A stretch of DNA of 64,000 nucleotides, taken from the NCBI RefSeq assembly GCF_000196495.1, contig NC_011313.1:1-64000 (forward strand). Direction: 5' to 3'. Of this stretch, positions 28,301 to 35,193 are shown piece by piece (position 1 is the stretch's first letter; each line of letters opens with the position of its first letter). Source of the stretch: Aliivibrio salmonicida LFI1238. Its GTDB lineage: Bacteria > Pseudomonadota > Gammaproteobacteria > Enterobacterales > Vibrionaceae. The notes beneath the pieces were generated by a model. The model did no database searches. It saw nothing but the letters and a program-made list of their open reading frames with translations, and was not told where the DNA came from. Both the position numbers and the translations under genes were made by a program.

Positions 28301-31047
28301 GTGATAAAGGCATCGATTCTGGAGTTATTACCGTATCGACAGAGAGTACAGATCGTGCAATGAATAACGCACCAGTTGTCGATGATATCTTCTTTAGAAG
28401 TGAAGGAACGGAAGATACCGTGATACAACTAAATTTGAATGATTTATTGATATCAGACAGTGACGGTGACGATGTTACTTTACTCAATATTACGGTGGAT
28501 CCCGCTTCTGGGTCATTAGAACTACTCTTTGATGGTGACGAAGTCGTCGGCGCTACATTTACGCCTGCTGAGAATAAGCACTTTGATAGCAATGCCCCTG
28601 TTGAATTTCAAGTTACGGTAACTGATGGGTACGAAGAATCGACAGGAACAGCGAAATTAATTGTTAATGCGGTTGCTGACGAGCCAATTTTATCTGTCGT
28701 GTTCGGTGAATCAACAATAAGTGGCCCTGGTTTTGATACTAGTAATATCGAGTCTATTAAAGACTTCTTTGCCAATGGTGGGACACTTCCTGATATCGGA
28801 AATGTAATTTATAACGGTCAAATTGTGGTTGGTGATGATGGTAATAATCTAATTATTGGATCTGGTGGTGTTAATAATTTAGTTGGTGATTCTGTTCAGG
28901 GGACCGGAAATGATGTTTTTGTCGGGGGAGTTTATAATGACTCAATATATGGTGGAACAGGACCTCTTGATTTTGGCATTGATGCCGTTATATACAGTGG
29001 AAACATTGATGAGTATCTAATTACAAATCAAGGAGGGGCCCATGGTGGAGGCGTTGATCATTGGGTTATCACTGATACATTAGGTAGAGACACGGGATAC
29101 GATCATACCGCGCCAGAAGATAATGGAGACCAACTGTATCAAATTGAACGTTTAGTTTTCGCTGATGCGATTGTTGAGTTAAATCCTGATGGTAGCTATA
29201 TCATAATTCAAGAAACTGAAACGTCACTTGATTTATCGGCTTCGGTGACAGACATAGATGGCAGTGAATATTTAGATGAAATTAAGATTTCAGGGCTACC
29301 TGATGGTGCTCAAATTATTGATAAGAACTCAAATGAACCTTTAGGTGAATTTAAAACAATTAATGGTGAGCAGGTTTGGGTAATTGATATTACAGGGCAA
29401 AGCACTCAAACGATTAATTACGATAATTTAGTCGTGCGTTATCCATCGACAGAAACTCTTGATATTGATGTTTCAGCGGTTGCAAAAGAATCTTCAAATA
29501 ATTCAGAAGCGACAACCACTGTTAATGCGTCACCTAGCCAAGATATATATGCAGATCAAGGTGGGGAAACGCCGACAACATTGATTTCTTTAGTTCTTGA
29601 TTCATCGGGCAGTATGGATCATAAACCGTTTAAATCTGATAACTCAAATCCAGATCAAGATAAAACAAGGATGGAGCTAGTTTTAGAAGCATCTATTGCC
29701 ATGCTTGATAATGTGAAGGTTCAAGAAGGTTCTGAAGAGGTTAAAGTTCAATTAGTTGATTTTGATGATCAAAAACACAGTAGTCAGGATAAAGACGTAG
29801 AGTCGCTTGGCTGGTTCACCGTTCAAAGTGCAATTGATGCATTAAATGCAGCACTTGTTGATATTGCCGAAAAAGATAAGGATGAGCATTTTTATCCTAA
29901 AGGCGGCACTGATTACGAGGAAGGTATCTACGCTGTAATGTCTGGTTATCAAGACACTCAAATTACCAATATTACCGGAGAAACGAACGATGTCGTTTAC
30001 TTCCTTAGTGATGGAGATAATAACGGTGGTTGGCACGGGGGTAATAGTGGGCCTAAAGATGAGTGGGAAGAGTTCATTATAGGGAAAGACGTTACTGCTA
30101 TTGGTATTGTGAGAGATCCAAATACCACCTTAAATGGGTTGAGCAATATCTCAAGTAAAGTGATTTACCTTACGGATGGGCAGTTAATTACAGAGCTGCC
30201 AAGACTGCGCCCTACAATTGGTCAGGTAGGCACTCTTCTAACGGCAATTATTGGATTAGATGCCGCCGCCGTCGTTATTGATGTCGATAAAATAGACATC
30301 TTGCAGCAGATTGATCAAAACGGAAACGTGTCTAATAGCCACTTGATTGCGAGTGAAGATAACAATCAATTAGTTATTGATACCGAGTATGGTGACTTAC
30401 GTATTGCACAAGATGGCTCTTATTACTTTCAACCATCAGCATCAGCTCCTGAAATAGAAACAGGAAAATCGATTGGTTTTGAGATTCTCTATACAGTAGA
30501 AGATGATGCCGGAGCGGAAAGTGAACAATTGGTGACCTTAAATGTGAGTCCTAATGGCGAAGTTAACGCCGTTGTAACGTCAAGCTTTAATGGGTCAACA
30601 GGGGATGATGTTATTGTTGGAACTGAGAATGATGATATTATTCTTGGCCATGAAGGCGATGATGTTCTTATTGGTGGTTTAGGCGATGATATTCTAACTG
30701 GTGGTGCCGGTGAAGACATTTTCAAATGGATAGATCAAGGTGTTTCCAGTGGTACAGATACGATTAAAGATTTTTCTAAAGGCGAAGATTTAATCGATCT
30801 TACAGAGCTCTTGAGCGATGATGTTCATCAAAATGATCTCACTGATTTACTCGCCCATATTACGATATCGGAAGACGGTGATGACCTCGCCTTAGCGATT
30901 AAAGATGACATTGGAAATGATCATACGATTATTGTTGAAGGGGGCGTAAATTCATTTGGACTAGAGGATGCGAATTTCTCAAATCAATCTGAAATACTGA
31001 CCAAATTGCTTCATGATCAATTGTTTAAGCTAGATGATGTGCCTTAA
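22396..31047 (+). CDS. Giant LapA-like RTX adhesin with retention module
   Basis: A 2883-residue surface adhesin of the type I secreted, periplasm-retained class. The N-terminus (to about residue 110) resembles a LapA retention module and contains PAAG at residues 79-82, matching the di-alanine site cut by LapG-type proteases. Next come eleven 113-residue cadherin-like repeats (about 157-1385; DPDGD calcium motifs), a bacterial Ig-like domain (about 1388-1470), further beta domains, and a von Willebrand A domain with MIDAS DSSGSM near residue 2402. C-terminal RTX nonapeptides (GDDVIVGTENDDIILGHEGDDVLIGGLGDDILTGG with intervening residues, about 2733-2778) and a type I secretion tail end the protein. 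The start at ATG 22396 has GGGA nine bases upstream; an ATG seven codons earlier lacks a ribosome site. The matching ABC transporter and fusion protein genes are not in this window. c-di-GMP control through LapD/LapG is inferred from the family. Confidence 0.92.
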   Translation: MAIKTSTNDKQIIVIDKNGNLKLMTSGETVLPGDVVLEKDSGEVFVNRDDLPKDNNNEIKDILDAIVDGKDPSLVSDSPAAGEESGSSLTTSTEIERVGKSTIAETDFDTSSLEALGLSKTQSLTLLDQYKFYKETGSFDNPINIGNIINQKVGFVVDSNLSDNTISENAAIGDVVNITGLATDPDGDVVSYTLSQDDIDAGLFAIDATTGVVTVIGNLDHDTAPSHSIDIIATSTDGSTSTGSFDITVTDADGTLAGGGDTDNPVGPVTDSNASDNTISENAAIGDVVNISGLATDPDGDAVSYTLSAADIAAGLFAIDATTGVVTVIGNLDHELNDTHSIEIIATSTDGSTSTDSFTINVTDADGTLPGGGDTDNPVGPVTDSNASDNTISENAAIGDVVNITGLATDPDGDMVTYTLSQDDIDAGLFAIDATTGVVTVIGNLDHELNETHSIEIIATSTDGSTSTDSFTINVTDADGTLPGGGDTDNPVGPVTDSNASDNTISENAAIGDVVNITGLATDPDGDTVTYTLSQDDIDAGLFAIDATTGVVTVIGNLDHELNETHSIEIIATSTDGSTSTDSFTINVTDADGTLPGGGDTDNPVGPVTDSNASDNTISENAAIGDVVNITGLATDPDGDTVTYTLSQDDIDAGLFAIDATTGVVTVIGNLDHETAPSHSIEIIATSTDGSTSTDSFTINVTDADGTLPGGGDTDNPVGPVTDSNDSDNTISENAAIGDVVNIIGLATDPDGDAVSYSLSAADIAAGLFAIDATTGVVTVIGNLDHELNDTHSIEIIATSTDGSTNTGSFDITVTDADGTLPGGGDTDNPVGPVTDSNASDNTISENAEIGDVVNITGLATDPDGDAVSYSLSAADIAAGLFAIDATTGVVTVIGNLDHDTAPSHSIDIIATSTDGSTSTGSFTINVTDADGTQPGGGDTDNPVGPVTDSNASDNTISENAAIGDVVNITGLATDPDGDTVTYTLSQDDIDAGLFAIDATTGVVTVIGNLDHDTAPSHSIDIIATSTDGSTSTGSFTINVTDADGTQPGGGDTDNPVGPVTDSNASDNTISENAAIGDVVNITGLATDPDGDVVTYTLSQDDIDAGLFAIDATTGVVTVIGNLDHDTTPSHSIDIIATSTDGSTSTDSFTINVTDAEGTLPGGGDTDNPVGPVTDSNASDNTISENAAIGDVVNITGLATDPDGDAVSYTLSPADIAADLFAIDATTGVVTVIGNLDHELNETHSIEIIATSTDGSTSTDSFTINVTDADGTLPGGGDTDNPVGPVTDSNASDNTISENAAIGDVVNIIGLATDPDGDAVSYSLSPADIAAGLFAIDATTGVVTVIGNLDFETEEQHQIEIIAISTDGSMSTETFTINVSDFDEIAPDAPIITNITDDSIASDYSKVTMNGTGEPGASIMLFDDSGVQLNTTQILVSNDGSWSFDISNVSGIDHNENEIFTVKQMDAAGNISDPSEVVHYYHGDLVTPITESSDDYVLLGSGDDYLTVGSDDNNDYLVSDGGAGTDTAILNFALATANIMLNDDGSITITEMNGDVNTFIEFEEFEFTDGNKSADELFSPEVTIARDEDDIINSDREQITYEIKLPAGAVIGAILSIIVEGNLIETITLDQSHLDSGVINRDLNIVDVTDGSLDVSAEIVYPNQPQGSEFKDTDALDINIDPIATDFELNLINDSSIQFSFEPHVSDTEDDVNQNDGKATTIEIMDLPELGSLYLVDGNTRTEITESTVLTEDSQIEYVLNSTINDDLSFNATDDFAPNYNNGTVTSFTLASGVIVSGGTYSGTRPDTTSTLTADELYYDSATNETGLGVGNSEIDVNSKDYIEVDFTDVGNANTTDVDIREVNIDFGSVFGNYSENSNANAEIHILLFKDGVLVGESPYIFDDETHNVYDGSGEFTANLQLDSGFDQIRVYTVHGEGSTASNSNVTLQGVEVVDAMVSESIPYEVTDSDKGIDSGVITVSTESTDRAMNNAPVVDDIFFRSEGTEDTVIQLNLNDLLISDSDGDDVTLLNITVDPASGSLELLFDGDEVVGATFTPAENKHFDSNAPVEFQVTVTDGYEESTGTAKLIVNAVADEPILSVVFGESTISGPGFDTSNIESIKDFFANGGTLPDIGNVIYNGQIVVGDDGNNLIIGSGGVNNLVGDSVQGTGNDVFVGGVYNDSIYGGTGPLDFGIDAVIYSGNIDEYLITNQGGAHGGGVDHWVITDTLGRDTGYDHTAPEDNGDQLYQIERLVFADAIVELNPDGSYIIIQETETSLDLSASVTDIDGSEYLDEIKISGLPDGAQIIDKNSNEPLGEFKTINGEQVWVIDITGQSTQTINYDNLVVRYPSTETLDIDVSAVAKESSNNSEATTTVNASPSQDIYADQGGETPTTLISLVLDSSGSMDHKPFKSDNSNPDQDKTRMELVLEASIAMLDNVKVQEGSEEVKVQLVDFDDQKHSSQDKDVESLGWFTVQSAIDALNAALVDIAEKDKDEHFYPKGGTDYEEGIYAVMSGYQDTQITNITGETNDVVYFLSDGDNNGGWHGGNSGPKDEWEEFIIGKDVTAIGIVRDPNTTLNGLSNISSKVIYLTDGQLITELPRLRPTIGQVGTLLTAIIGLDAAAVVIDVDKIDILQQIDQNGNVSNSHLIASEDNNQLVIDTEYGDLRIAQDGSYYFQPSASAPEIETGKSIGFEILYTVEDDAGAESEQLVTLNVSPNGEVNAVVTSSFNGSTGDDVIVGTENDDIILGHEGDDVLIGGLGDDILTGGAGEDIFKWIDQGVSSGTDTIKDFSKGEDLIDLTELLSDDVHQNDLTDLLAHITISEDGDDLALAIKDDIGNDHTIIVEGGVNSFGLEDANFSNQSEILTKLLHDQLFKLDDVP
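22867..26550 (+). repeat. Eleven tandem 339-bp coding repeats
   Basis: The unit encodes 113 residues: SDNTISENA...NITGLATDPDGD...FAIDATTGVVTVIGNLDH...IIATSTDGST...VTDADGT, with a GGGDTDNPVGPVTDSN linker. Copies are nearly identical at DNA level and vary in a few cassettes: QDDIDAG, AADIAAG or PADIAAG; ELNDTHS, ELNETHS or DTAPSHS; SFDITV or SFTINV. The repeats are visibly more GC-rich than the DNA around them. The last unit is the most diverged (DFETEEQHQ). Such arrays change length by recombination. Confidence 0.95.
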
Positions 31048-31069
31048 GTCATCTTATATCTGATAAATT

Positions 31070-31093
31070 AAGGACCAATTATGGTCCTTTTTT
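31070..31093 (+). terminator. Terminator after the adhesin gene
   Basis: AAGGACC-6 nt-GGTCCTT followed by T4 forms a perfect 7-bp stem 22 bp after the adhesin stop codon. Confidence 0.85.
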
Positions 31094-31163
31094 GTTCTTG
31101 CCTCTTGTTTAAGTGATTTCAAAAGAGCACAATTTTAAAAAAAGCAGTTGGAGATAAACATCA

Positions 31164-31799
31164 ATGGAATTAGAAGATATTCGTCGTGATTATAGTCTTG
31201 GTGGTTTGCGTAGAGCTGACTTACCACAAGCGCCTATTGAGTTGTTTGAACTATGGTTAAAACAAGCGGTAGAAGCAAAACTGACGGATCCAACTGCTAT
31301 GACAGTGGCAACCGTTGATAAGAAGGGGCAACCATTTCAGCGTATTGTTTTACTAAAGCATTTTGATAGCACTGGATTCGTTTTTTATACCAATCTTGCT
31401 TCTCGAAAAGCACAACACCTCGAAGATAACAGCAAAATTTCATTGCATTTTCCTTGGCATCCTCTTGAGCGCCAAGTGCATATTACAGGTACGGCTGAAA
31501 AACTGACGGCGCTAGAAAACATGAAGTATTTCACGTCAAGACCGAAAGAAAGTCAGATTGCGGCGTGGGCAAGTAAGCAAAGCAGTCGCTTGACCGCGAG
31601 AGCGGCGCTAGAAGGAAAATATCTAGAACTGAAGCAACAATTTTCGAAAGGTGAGATCCCTGTACCTAAATTCTGGGGCGGGTTTAGAGTCAAGATTGAT
31701 TCTATTGAATTTTGGCAAGGCGGTGATAGCCGTCTGCATGACCGCTTTCTATACAGCAAAGATCAAGATAAGTGGGTGATCGATCGATTAGCGCCATGA
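31164..31799 (+). CDS. pdxH: Pyridoxamine/pyridoxine 5'-phosphate oxidase PdxH
   Basis: This FMN enzyme oxidises pyridoxamine or pyridoxine 5'-phosphate to pyridoxal 5'-phosphate, the last step of PLP synthesis and salvage. The 211-residue protein has the normal length. It shows IRRDYSLGGLRRADLP at the start, the FMN-binding segments RIVLLKHFDSTGFVFYTNLASRKAQ and WHPLERQVHITGTAE, WASKQSS, and the C-terminal signature IEFWQGGDSRLHDR followed by WVIDRLAP. GAGA lies just upstream of ATG 31164. It is a single gene with its own terminator and is intact. Confidence 0.96.
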   Translation: MELEDIRRDYSLGGLRRADLPQAPIELFELWLKQAVEAKLTDPTAMTVATVDKKGQPFQRIVLLKHFDSTGFVFYTNLASRKAQHLEDNSKISLHFPWHPLERQVHITGTAEKLTALENMKYFTSRPKESQIAAWASKQSSRLTARAALEGKYLELKQQFSKGEIPVPKFWGGFRVKIDSIEFWQGGDSRLHDRFLYSKDQDKWVIDRLAP

Positions 31800-31838
31800 T
31801 CTTGACTCAATGTGATATAGATTTACGTAATTAACAAC

Positions 31839-31874
31839 AAATGCAGAGGATCATACGATCTTCTGCATTTTTTG
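31839..31874 (+). terminator. Terminator after pdxH
   Basis: AAATGCAGAGGATC and GATCTTCTGCATTT pair over 14 bp (one G-T pair) around a 4-nt loop, followed by a T run. Confidence 0.85.
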
Positions 31875-31897
31875 TGTCGGTAGACATCAGAATAAAG

Positions 31898-32106
31898 GTA
31901 AGCGTGCGGGGAACTACACCTAACAAATAAAATTCATTATGCGTATCTTACGATCTTTCATTTAACGAGAACGTAATTATGCAAAAAGATAAAAAGAGAA
32001 CACCAGAGCAATGGCACGCTCTATTTGAATCTCAGCAATCTAGCAAGCTTAGTGCCGCTGAATTTTGTCGTAACCATAATATTCTGCCAAAGACATTTAG
32101 TGCACG
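31898..32106 (+). mobile_element. IS66 left-end fragment (209 bp)
   Basis: This is the left inverted repeat, leader and first 128 bp of tnpA (from ATG 31979) of an IS66 identical in type to the other copies. It stops at codon 43 (...NILPKTFSAR), where a second IS66 in the opposite direction begins at 32107. The rest of this element is absent from the far side of that second IS66, so it was lost by deletion or recombination. Confidence 0.93.
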
Positions 32107-32122
32107 GTAAGCGTGCGGGGAA

Positions 32123-33610
32123 CTACACCTTGTCTTTTACATTCCAAGGTAAAAGTGAATCGATATCTGGCGATCCAACACATAAACGATCTAGACAATA
32201 CCTAATATAATCGTAAGGGATTAATCCGTTTGCCTTTGCTGTTTCTACAATGCTGTAAAGCATTGCACTTGAATCTGCACCAGCCGTTGAACCCGAAAAT
32301 AACCAGTTTTTCCGGCCGATAACAAACGGTTTAACCGCTCGCTCTGCTCGATTGTTATCAATAGATAACAATCCATCATCAATATAACGAACTAATTTAT
32401 CCCATTGATTTAATGTATAGCTAATCGCCTCACCTAATTTTGTTTTAGGTGATACTCGACTAACTGCGCTATCAAGCCAATCACGGAGCTCTTTAAGTAA
32501 ATCGCGGGCTTCTGTCTGCCTAGCAACATACTTGGCTTCAGGGGAAGCCTCTTTTAATAACGATTCGATCCGGTATAGCTTTTGGATTTTACTCAATACC
32601 CAATCTGCACTCCCTGTTTTCCCTTTTACTTGAACACGTTGAGCCTCAATAAATCGTCGACGTGCGTGTGCCCAACAGCCAACTAACATCGCTTCAGTTT
32701 GTTCATAACCTTGGTAACCATCGGTATGTAAATACCCGTTATAACCTTTTAAAAAGTTAACTGGATGGTAGCCATGCCTGCTAGATTGATAATCATAAAG
32801 TACAATTCCAGGCAAAACACCAGAGCCTGGAGAATCATAGCCAGAGCAGTAGACCCACATATAACATTTTGCTTTTTCAACATCCAACACATTTACCGTT
32901 GTTTCATCACAATGCAGAGTGGGTTGTTCAAGCAAAATACGATGTAACTCGTTATTAAGAGGGGTAAATAGTACCGAGCATTTTATTAACCAATCCGCCA
33001 TCGTTCGCCGTCCAATAATGATACCCCATTGCTGAAATAACGTTTCTTGACGATAAAGTGGAAGACTGTATTGAAATTTAGCCGTAATAATTTGAGCAAG
33101 TAAACTTGCGGTCGCAATCCCTTTAGGGATTGGTGACGCTGGCATTGGGGCTTGTTTAATGTCTACTGAAGTATTGTTTTTTTCACAATTTCGGCAAGCA
33201 TATTTAGGACGAACATGTTGAATAACTTCCACTTTAGCTGGTACAAATTCCAACTTTTCACTGATGTCTTTACCCATCGCATGCATCTCTAGACCGCAAC
33301 ACTTACAAGTTTTATCTTTTATGTCGTGGATAATAACAGTACGCGGTAAGTCTTCAGGTAAGCGTTGGCGTTTTGGCTTTTGACGAGTGTAGGTAATCGT
33401 TTGTGTGTCATCATTTTCAATGATGATTTCTTCTTCTGTTTCATTGAATAAATCAAATTGAGTCGAGTCAGATTCACTGCTTTTACCAAAGCGCTGATGT
33501 TGAGCCAGCCGAAATTGCTCTAGAAGACGGTTATATTTATTTTCAAGCTGAAGCACAAGTGCTTTCAGCTCGTCAATGGTATCAGGAAGTGGTTTTATTT
33601 TATCAGTCAT
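32123..33610 (-). CDS. tnpC: IS66 TnpC transposase (copy B')
   Basis: An intact 495-residue IS66 DDE transposase. It has an N-terminal coiled coil (TIDELKALVLQLENKYNRLLEQFRLAQHQRFGKSSES), a zinc-binding pair of CxxC motifs (CKCC, CRNC), catalytic aspartates in LHCDETTVNV and HTDGYQGYE, and the catalytic glutamate in NRAERAVKPFVIGRKNW, followed by the IS66 C-terminal domain. It differs from copies C and E by Met for Ile in TEAMLVGCW. The element's tnpA is broken, so mobility depends on TnpA from another copy. Confidence 0.95.
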   Translation of the reverse strand: MTDKIKPLPDTIDELKALVLQLENKYNRLLEQFRLAQHQRFGKSSESDSTQFDLFNETEEEIIIENDDTQTITYTRQKPKRQRLPEDLPRTVIIHDIKDKTCKCCGLEMHAMGKDISEKLEFVPAKVEVIQHVRPKYACRNCEKNNTSVDIKQAPMPASPIPKGIATASLLAQIITAKFQYSLPLYRQETLFQQWGIIIGRRTMADWLIKCSVLFTPLNNELHRILLEQPTLHCDETTVNVLDVEKAKCYMWVYCSGYDSPGSGVLPGIVLYDYQSSRHGYHPVNFLKGYNGYLHTDGYQGYEQTEAMLVGCWAHARRRFIEAQRVQVKGKTGSADWVLSKIQKLYRIESLLKEASPEAKYVARQTEARDLLKELRDWLDSAVSRVSPKTKLGEAISYTLNQWDKLVRYIDDGLLSIDNNRAERAVKPFVIGRKNWLFSGSTAGADSSAMLYSIVETAKANGLIPYDYIRYCLDRLCVGSPDIDSLLPWNVKDKV

Positions 33611-33681
33611 GTAGATGACTATATAACGATAATACAGGTAATCAATCGGTTGCCTCCTATTCTTGACTGAGAATCAACTAT

Positions 33682-34029
33682 TTAAAGGGTTGTTTGATAA
33701 TGTACCGGTTGATGTCCTAAGATATCAAAACCTTGTAATAGCAGTGTCAGTTGCTGCTCTGATAATGCTAACGTATCGTTATTTATATTTCGTGGCCATT
33801 TGAAGCGGTCTTCATCTAATCGCTTGTACCATAAAGCGAATCCTGTTTTATCCCAATACAATATTTTGAGTTTATCACGAGGCTTATTGCAAAATATAAA
33901 TAGAGCATCACTAAACGGTGATAGTTGCATTTCTTGCTCAACAATCACGACAAGGCCATTAATGGCCTTGCGAAAATCGACAAAATCACGATGAAGATAA
34001 ATGGTGGAAACATCAGTAAATACATTCAT
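33682..34029 (-). CDS. tnpB: IS66 TnpB (copy B')
   Basis: An intact 115-residue IS66 OrfB-type protein (MNVFTDVSTIYLHRDFVDFR...). The family core DFRKAINGLVVIVEQEM and FCNKPRDKLKILYWDKTGFALWYKRL is present. It normally starts by overlapping the tnpA stop; here tnpA ends early, so that coupling is lost. Confidence 0.93.
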   Translation of the reverse strand: MNVFTDVSTIYLHRDFVDFRKAINGLVVIVEQEMQLSPFSDALFIFCNKPRDKLKILYWDKTGFALWYKRLDEDRFKWPRNINNDTLALSEQQLTLLLQGFDILGHQPVHYQTTL

Positions 34030-34074
34030 GATTGATACCCTTTTAATAAGAGTCCTATCCAGTGAGGTTCAGTA

Positions 34075-34242
34075 TTAGCTGGCAATGTTAATCTTTTGTT
34101 TCCATCGTGCTTTACGTGCACTAAATGTCTTTGGCAGAATATTATGGTTACGACAAAATTCAGCGGCACTAAGCTTGCTAGATTGCTGAGATTCAAATAG
34201 AGCGTGCCATTGCTCTGGTGTTCTCTTTTTATCTTTTTGCAT
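34075..34242 (-). pseudogene. tnpA: IS66 tnpA with 98-bp deletion (copy B')
   Basis: The first 52 codons match intact TnpA (to WKQKIN). A 98-bp deletion between GTTAATC repeats then shifts the frame, and the ORF stops after three more codons. The deleted segment includes the 36-nt palindrome seen in the other copies. The remaining tnpA 3' sequence reaches about 34027. Confidence 0.92.
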
Positions 34243-34371
34243 AATTACGTTCTCGTTAAATGAAAGATCGTAAGATACGCATAATGAATTTTATTTGTTA
34301 GGTGTAGTTCCCCGCACGCTTACGTTTGTCTTGCTTTATTCTTAGGTTCGTTATTTCTAATACGATAGATA

Positions 34372-34403
34372 CAAAAAAGCCCTAGCATTTCTGCTAAGGC
34401 TTT
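34372..34403 (-). terminator. Terminator after tRNA-Ser
   Basis: On the minus strand AAAGCCTTAGCA-4 nt-TGCTAGGGCTTT followed by T's forms a strong stem with a G-T pair just after the tRNA 3' end. Confidence 0.8.
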
Positions 34404-34409
34404 AGAATG

Positions 34410-34500
34410 TGGTGGAGGGATAGGGATTTGAACCCTAGAACCGCTATTAACGGTTGCCGGTTTTCAAGACCGGTGCTTTCGACCACTCAGCCATCCCTCC
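34410..34500 (-). tRNA. tRNA-Ser (anticodon UGA)
   Basis: The minus strand folds as a class II tRNA. The 5' acceptor strand GGAGGGA pairs with TCCCTCC, followed by ACCA at the 3' end. The D arm is in GGCTGAGTGGTCGAAAGC, the anticodon arm is CCGGTCTTGAAAACCGG with anticodon TGA, and a long variable arm (AACCGTTAATAGCGGTT) precedes the T arm GGGTTCAAATCCC. The long variable arm and anticodon identify a serine tRNA reading UCA and related codons. CCA is encoded. Confidence 0.97.
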
Positions 34501-34582
34501 AATGCCGCGTATAATAAGGGGAGATGATTTTCTTGTAAAGCGTTTTTTCTATAATTCAGTTTAAGTGATTAAAAAATAAACG

Positions 34583-35080
34583 TTATTCGACGTTTCTTTC
34601 AACATCGACTAAATAATCACCTTCAAGCCAGTTACGACCTATCAATAATTTATAATCCAGTTTGCTTCGGTCACGTAAATTAATCGCGACTTTCTTTTCT
34701 TTTCCATTGAATTCTAAATGCATACGAACAGCATAACGACGTTCAACCCCTTGAGCATTACGAATCTTACTGACACGGATGATACGACCGGTGTGCTTTG
34801 ATGCTTCATTTTTTTCATTGTAGGTTGTGAATTCAATGGTATCACCGAGGTGATCACGCATGTTTTTACTTTCACCTTCTTTATTCAGGATTTTGATGTC
34901 TGTTGCATGAATAGATGTGGTGGCAGCCCCTGTATCTATCCGAGCTTTATAATTTGAGTCGAGCTCTTTAATGTGAATCGTTTCAATTTGACCAACAATT
35001 TCTTTATTTGAGCATTCTTCGTGAGCAAAACTAGAAAATGAAAGAAGCAACAAGCTGAAAGATAACAGTAATTTTTTCAT
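34583..35080 (-). CDS. Retropepsin-like aspartic protease (RimB/COG4067 type)
   Basis: A 165-residue protein with a signal peptide (KKLLLSFSLLLLSFSSFAHE) and a domain of the COG4067 family, often annotated as ATP-dependent zinc protease. It contains the retropepsin-like active-site motif ARIDTGAATTSIHA near residue 47, and the C-terminal KVAINLRDRSKLDYKLLIGRNWLEGDYLVDV. In several bacteria a relative acts with the RimK ligase, but no rimK is adjacent. The signal peptide points to a periplasmic protein. It follows the tRNA-Ser locus on the same strand and is intact. Confidence 0.82.
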   Translation of the reverse strand: MKKLLLSFSLLLLSFSSFAHEECSNKEIVGQIETIHIKELDSNYKARIDTGAATTSIHATDIKILNKEGESKNMRDHLGDTIEFTTYNEKNEASKHTGRIIRVSKIRNAQGVERRYAVRMHLEFNGKEKKVAINLRDRSKLDYKLLIGRNWLEGDYLVDVERNVE

Positions 35081-35193
35081 GAAAACCTTATAAAGATGAG
35101 AATAATGTAATAGTAAGAATAGACTCTATTTAATGGAATGAGATAATAGGATTTAAGAAGCAGCCATCAGAGTTGATGGCCGCTTAAGGTTAG

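Larger units (their letters stand above)
32107..34323 (-). mobile_element. IS66-family element, copy B'
   Basis: A complete set of IS66 ends (32107 and 34323) encloses tnpC, tnpB and a damaged tnpA on the minus strand. Its length is 2217 bp, exactly 98 bp less than the 2315 bp of copies C and E. The missing 98 bp are in tnpA, between two GTTAATC direct repeats. Flanking octamers agtgcacg and gtttgtct do not match, so there is no target duplication. Confidence 0.94.

Noticed and set aside
32025..32210. Small plus-strand ORF across the IS66-IS66 junction
   Set aside because: It starts out of frame inside tnpA and runs into the antisense of tnpC; there is no family match or ribosome site.
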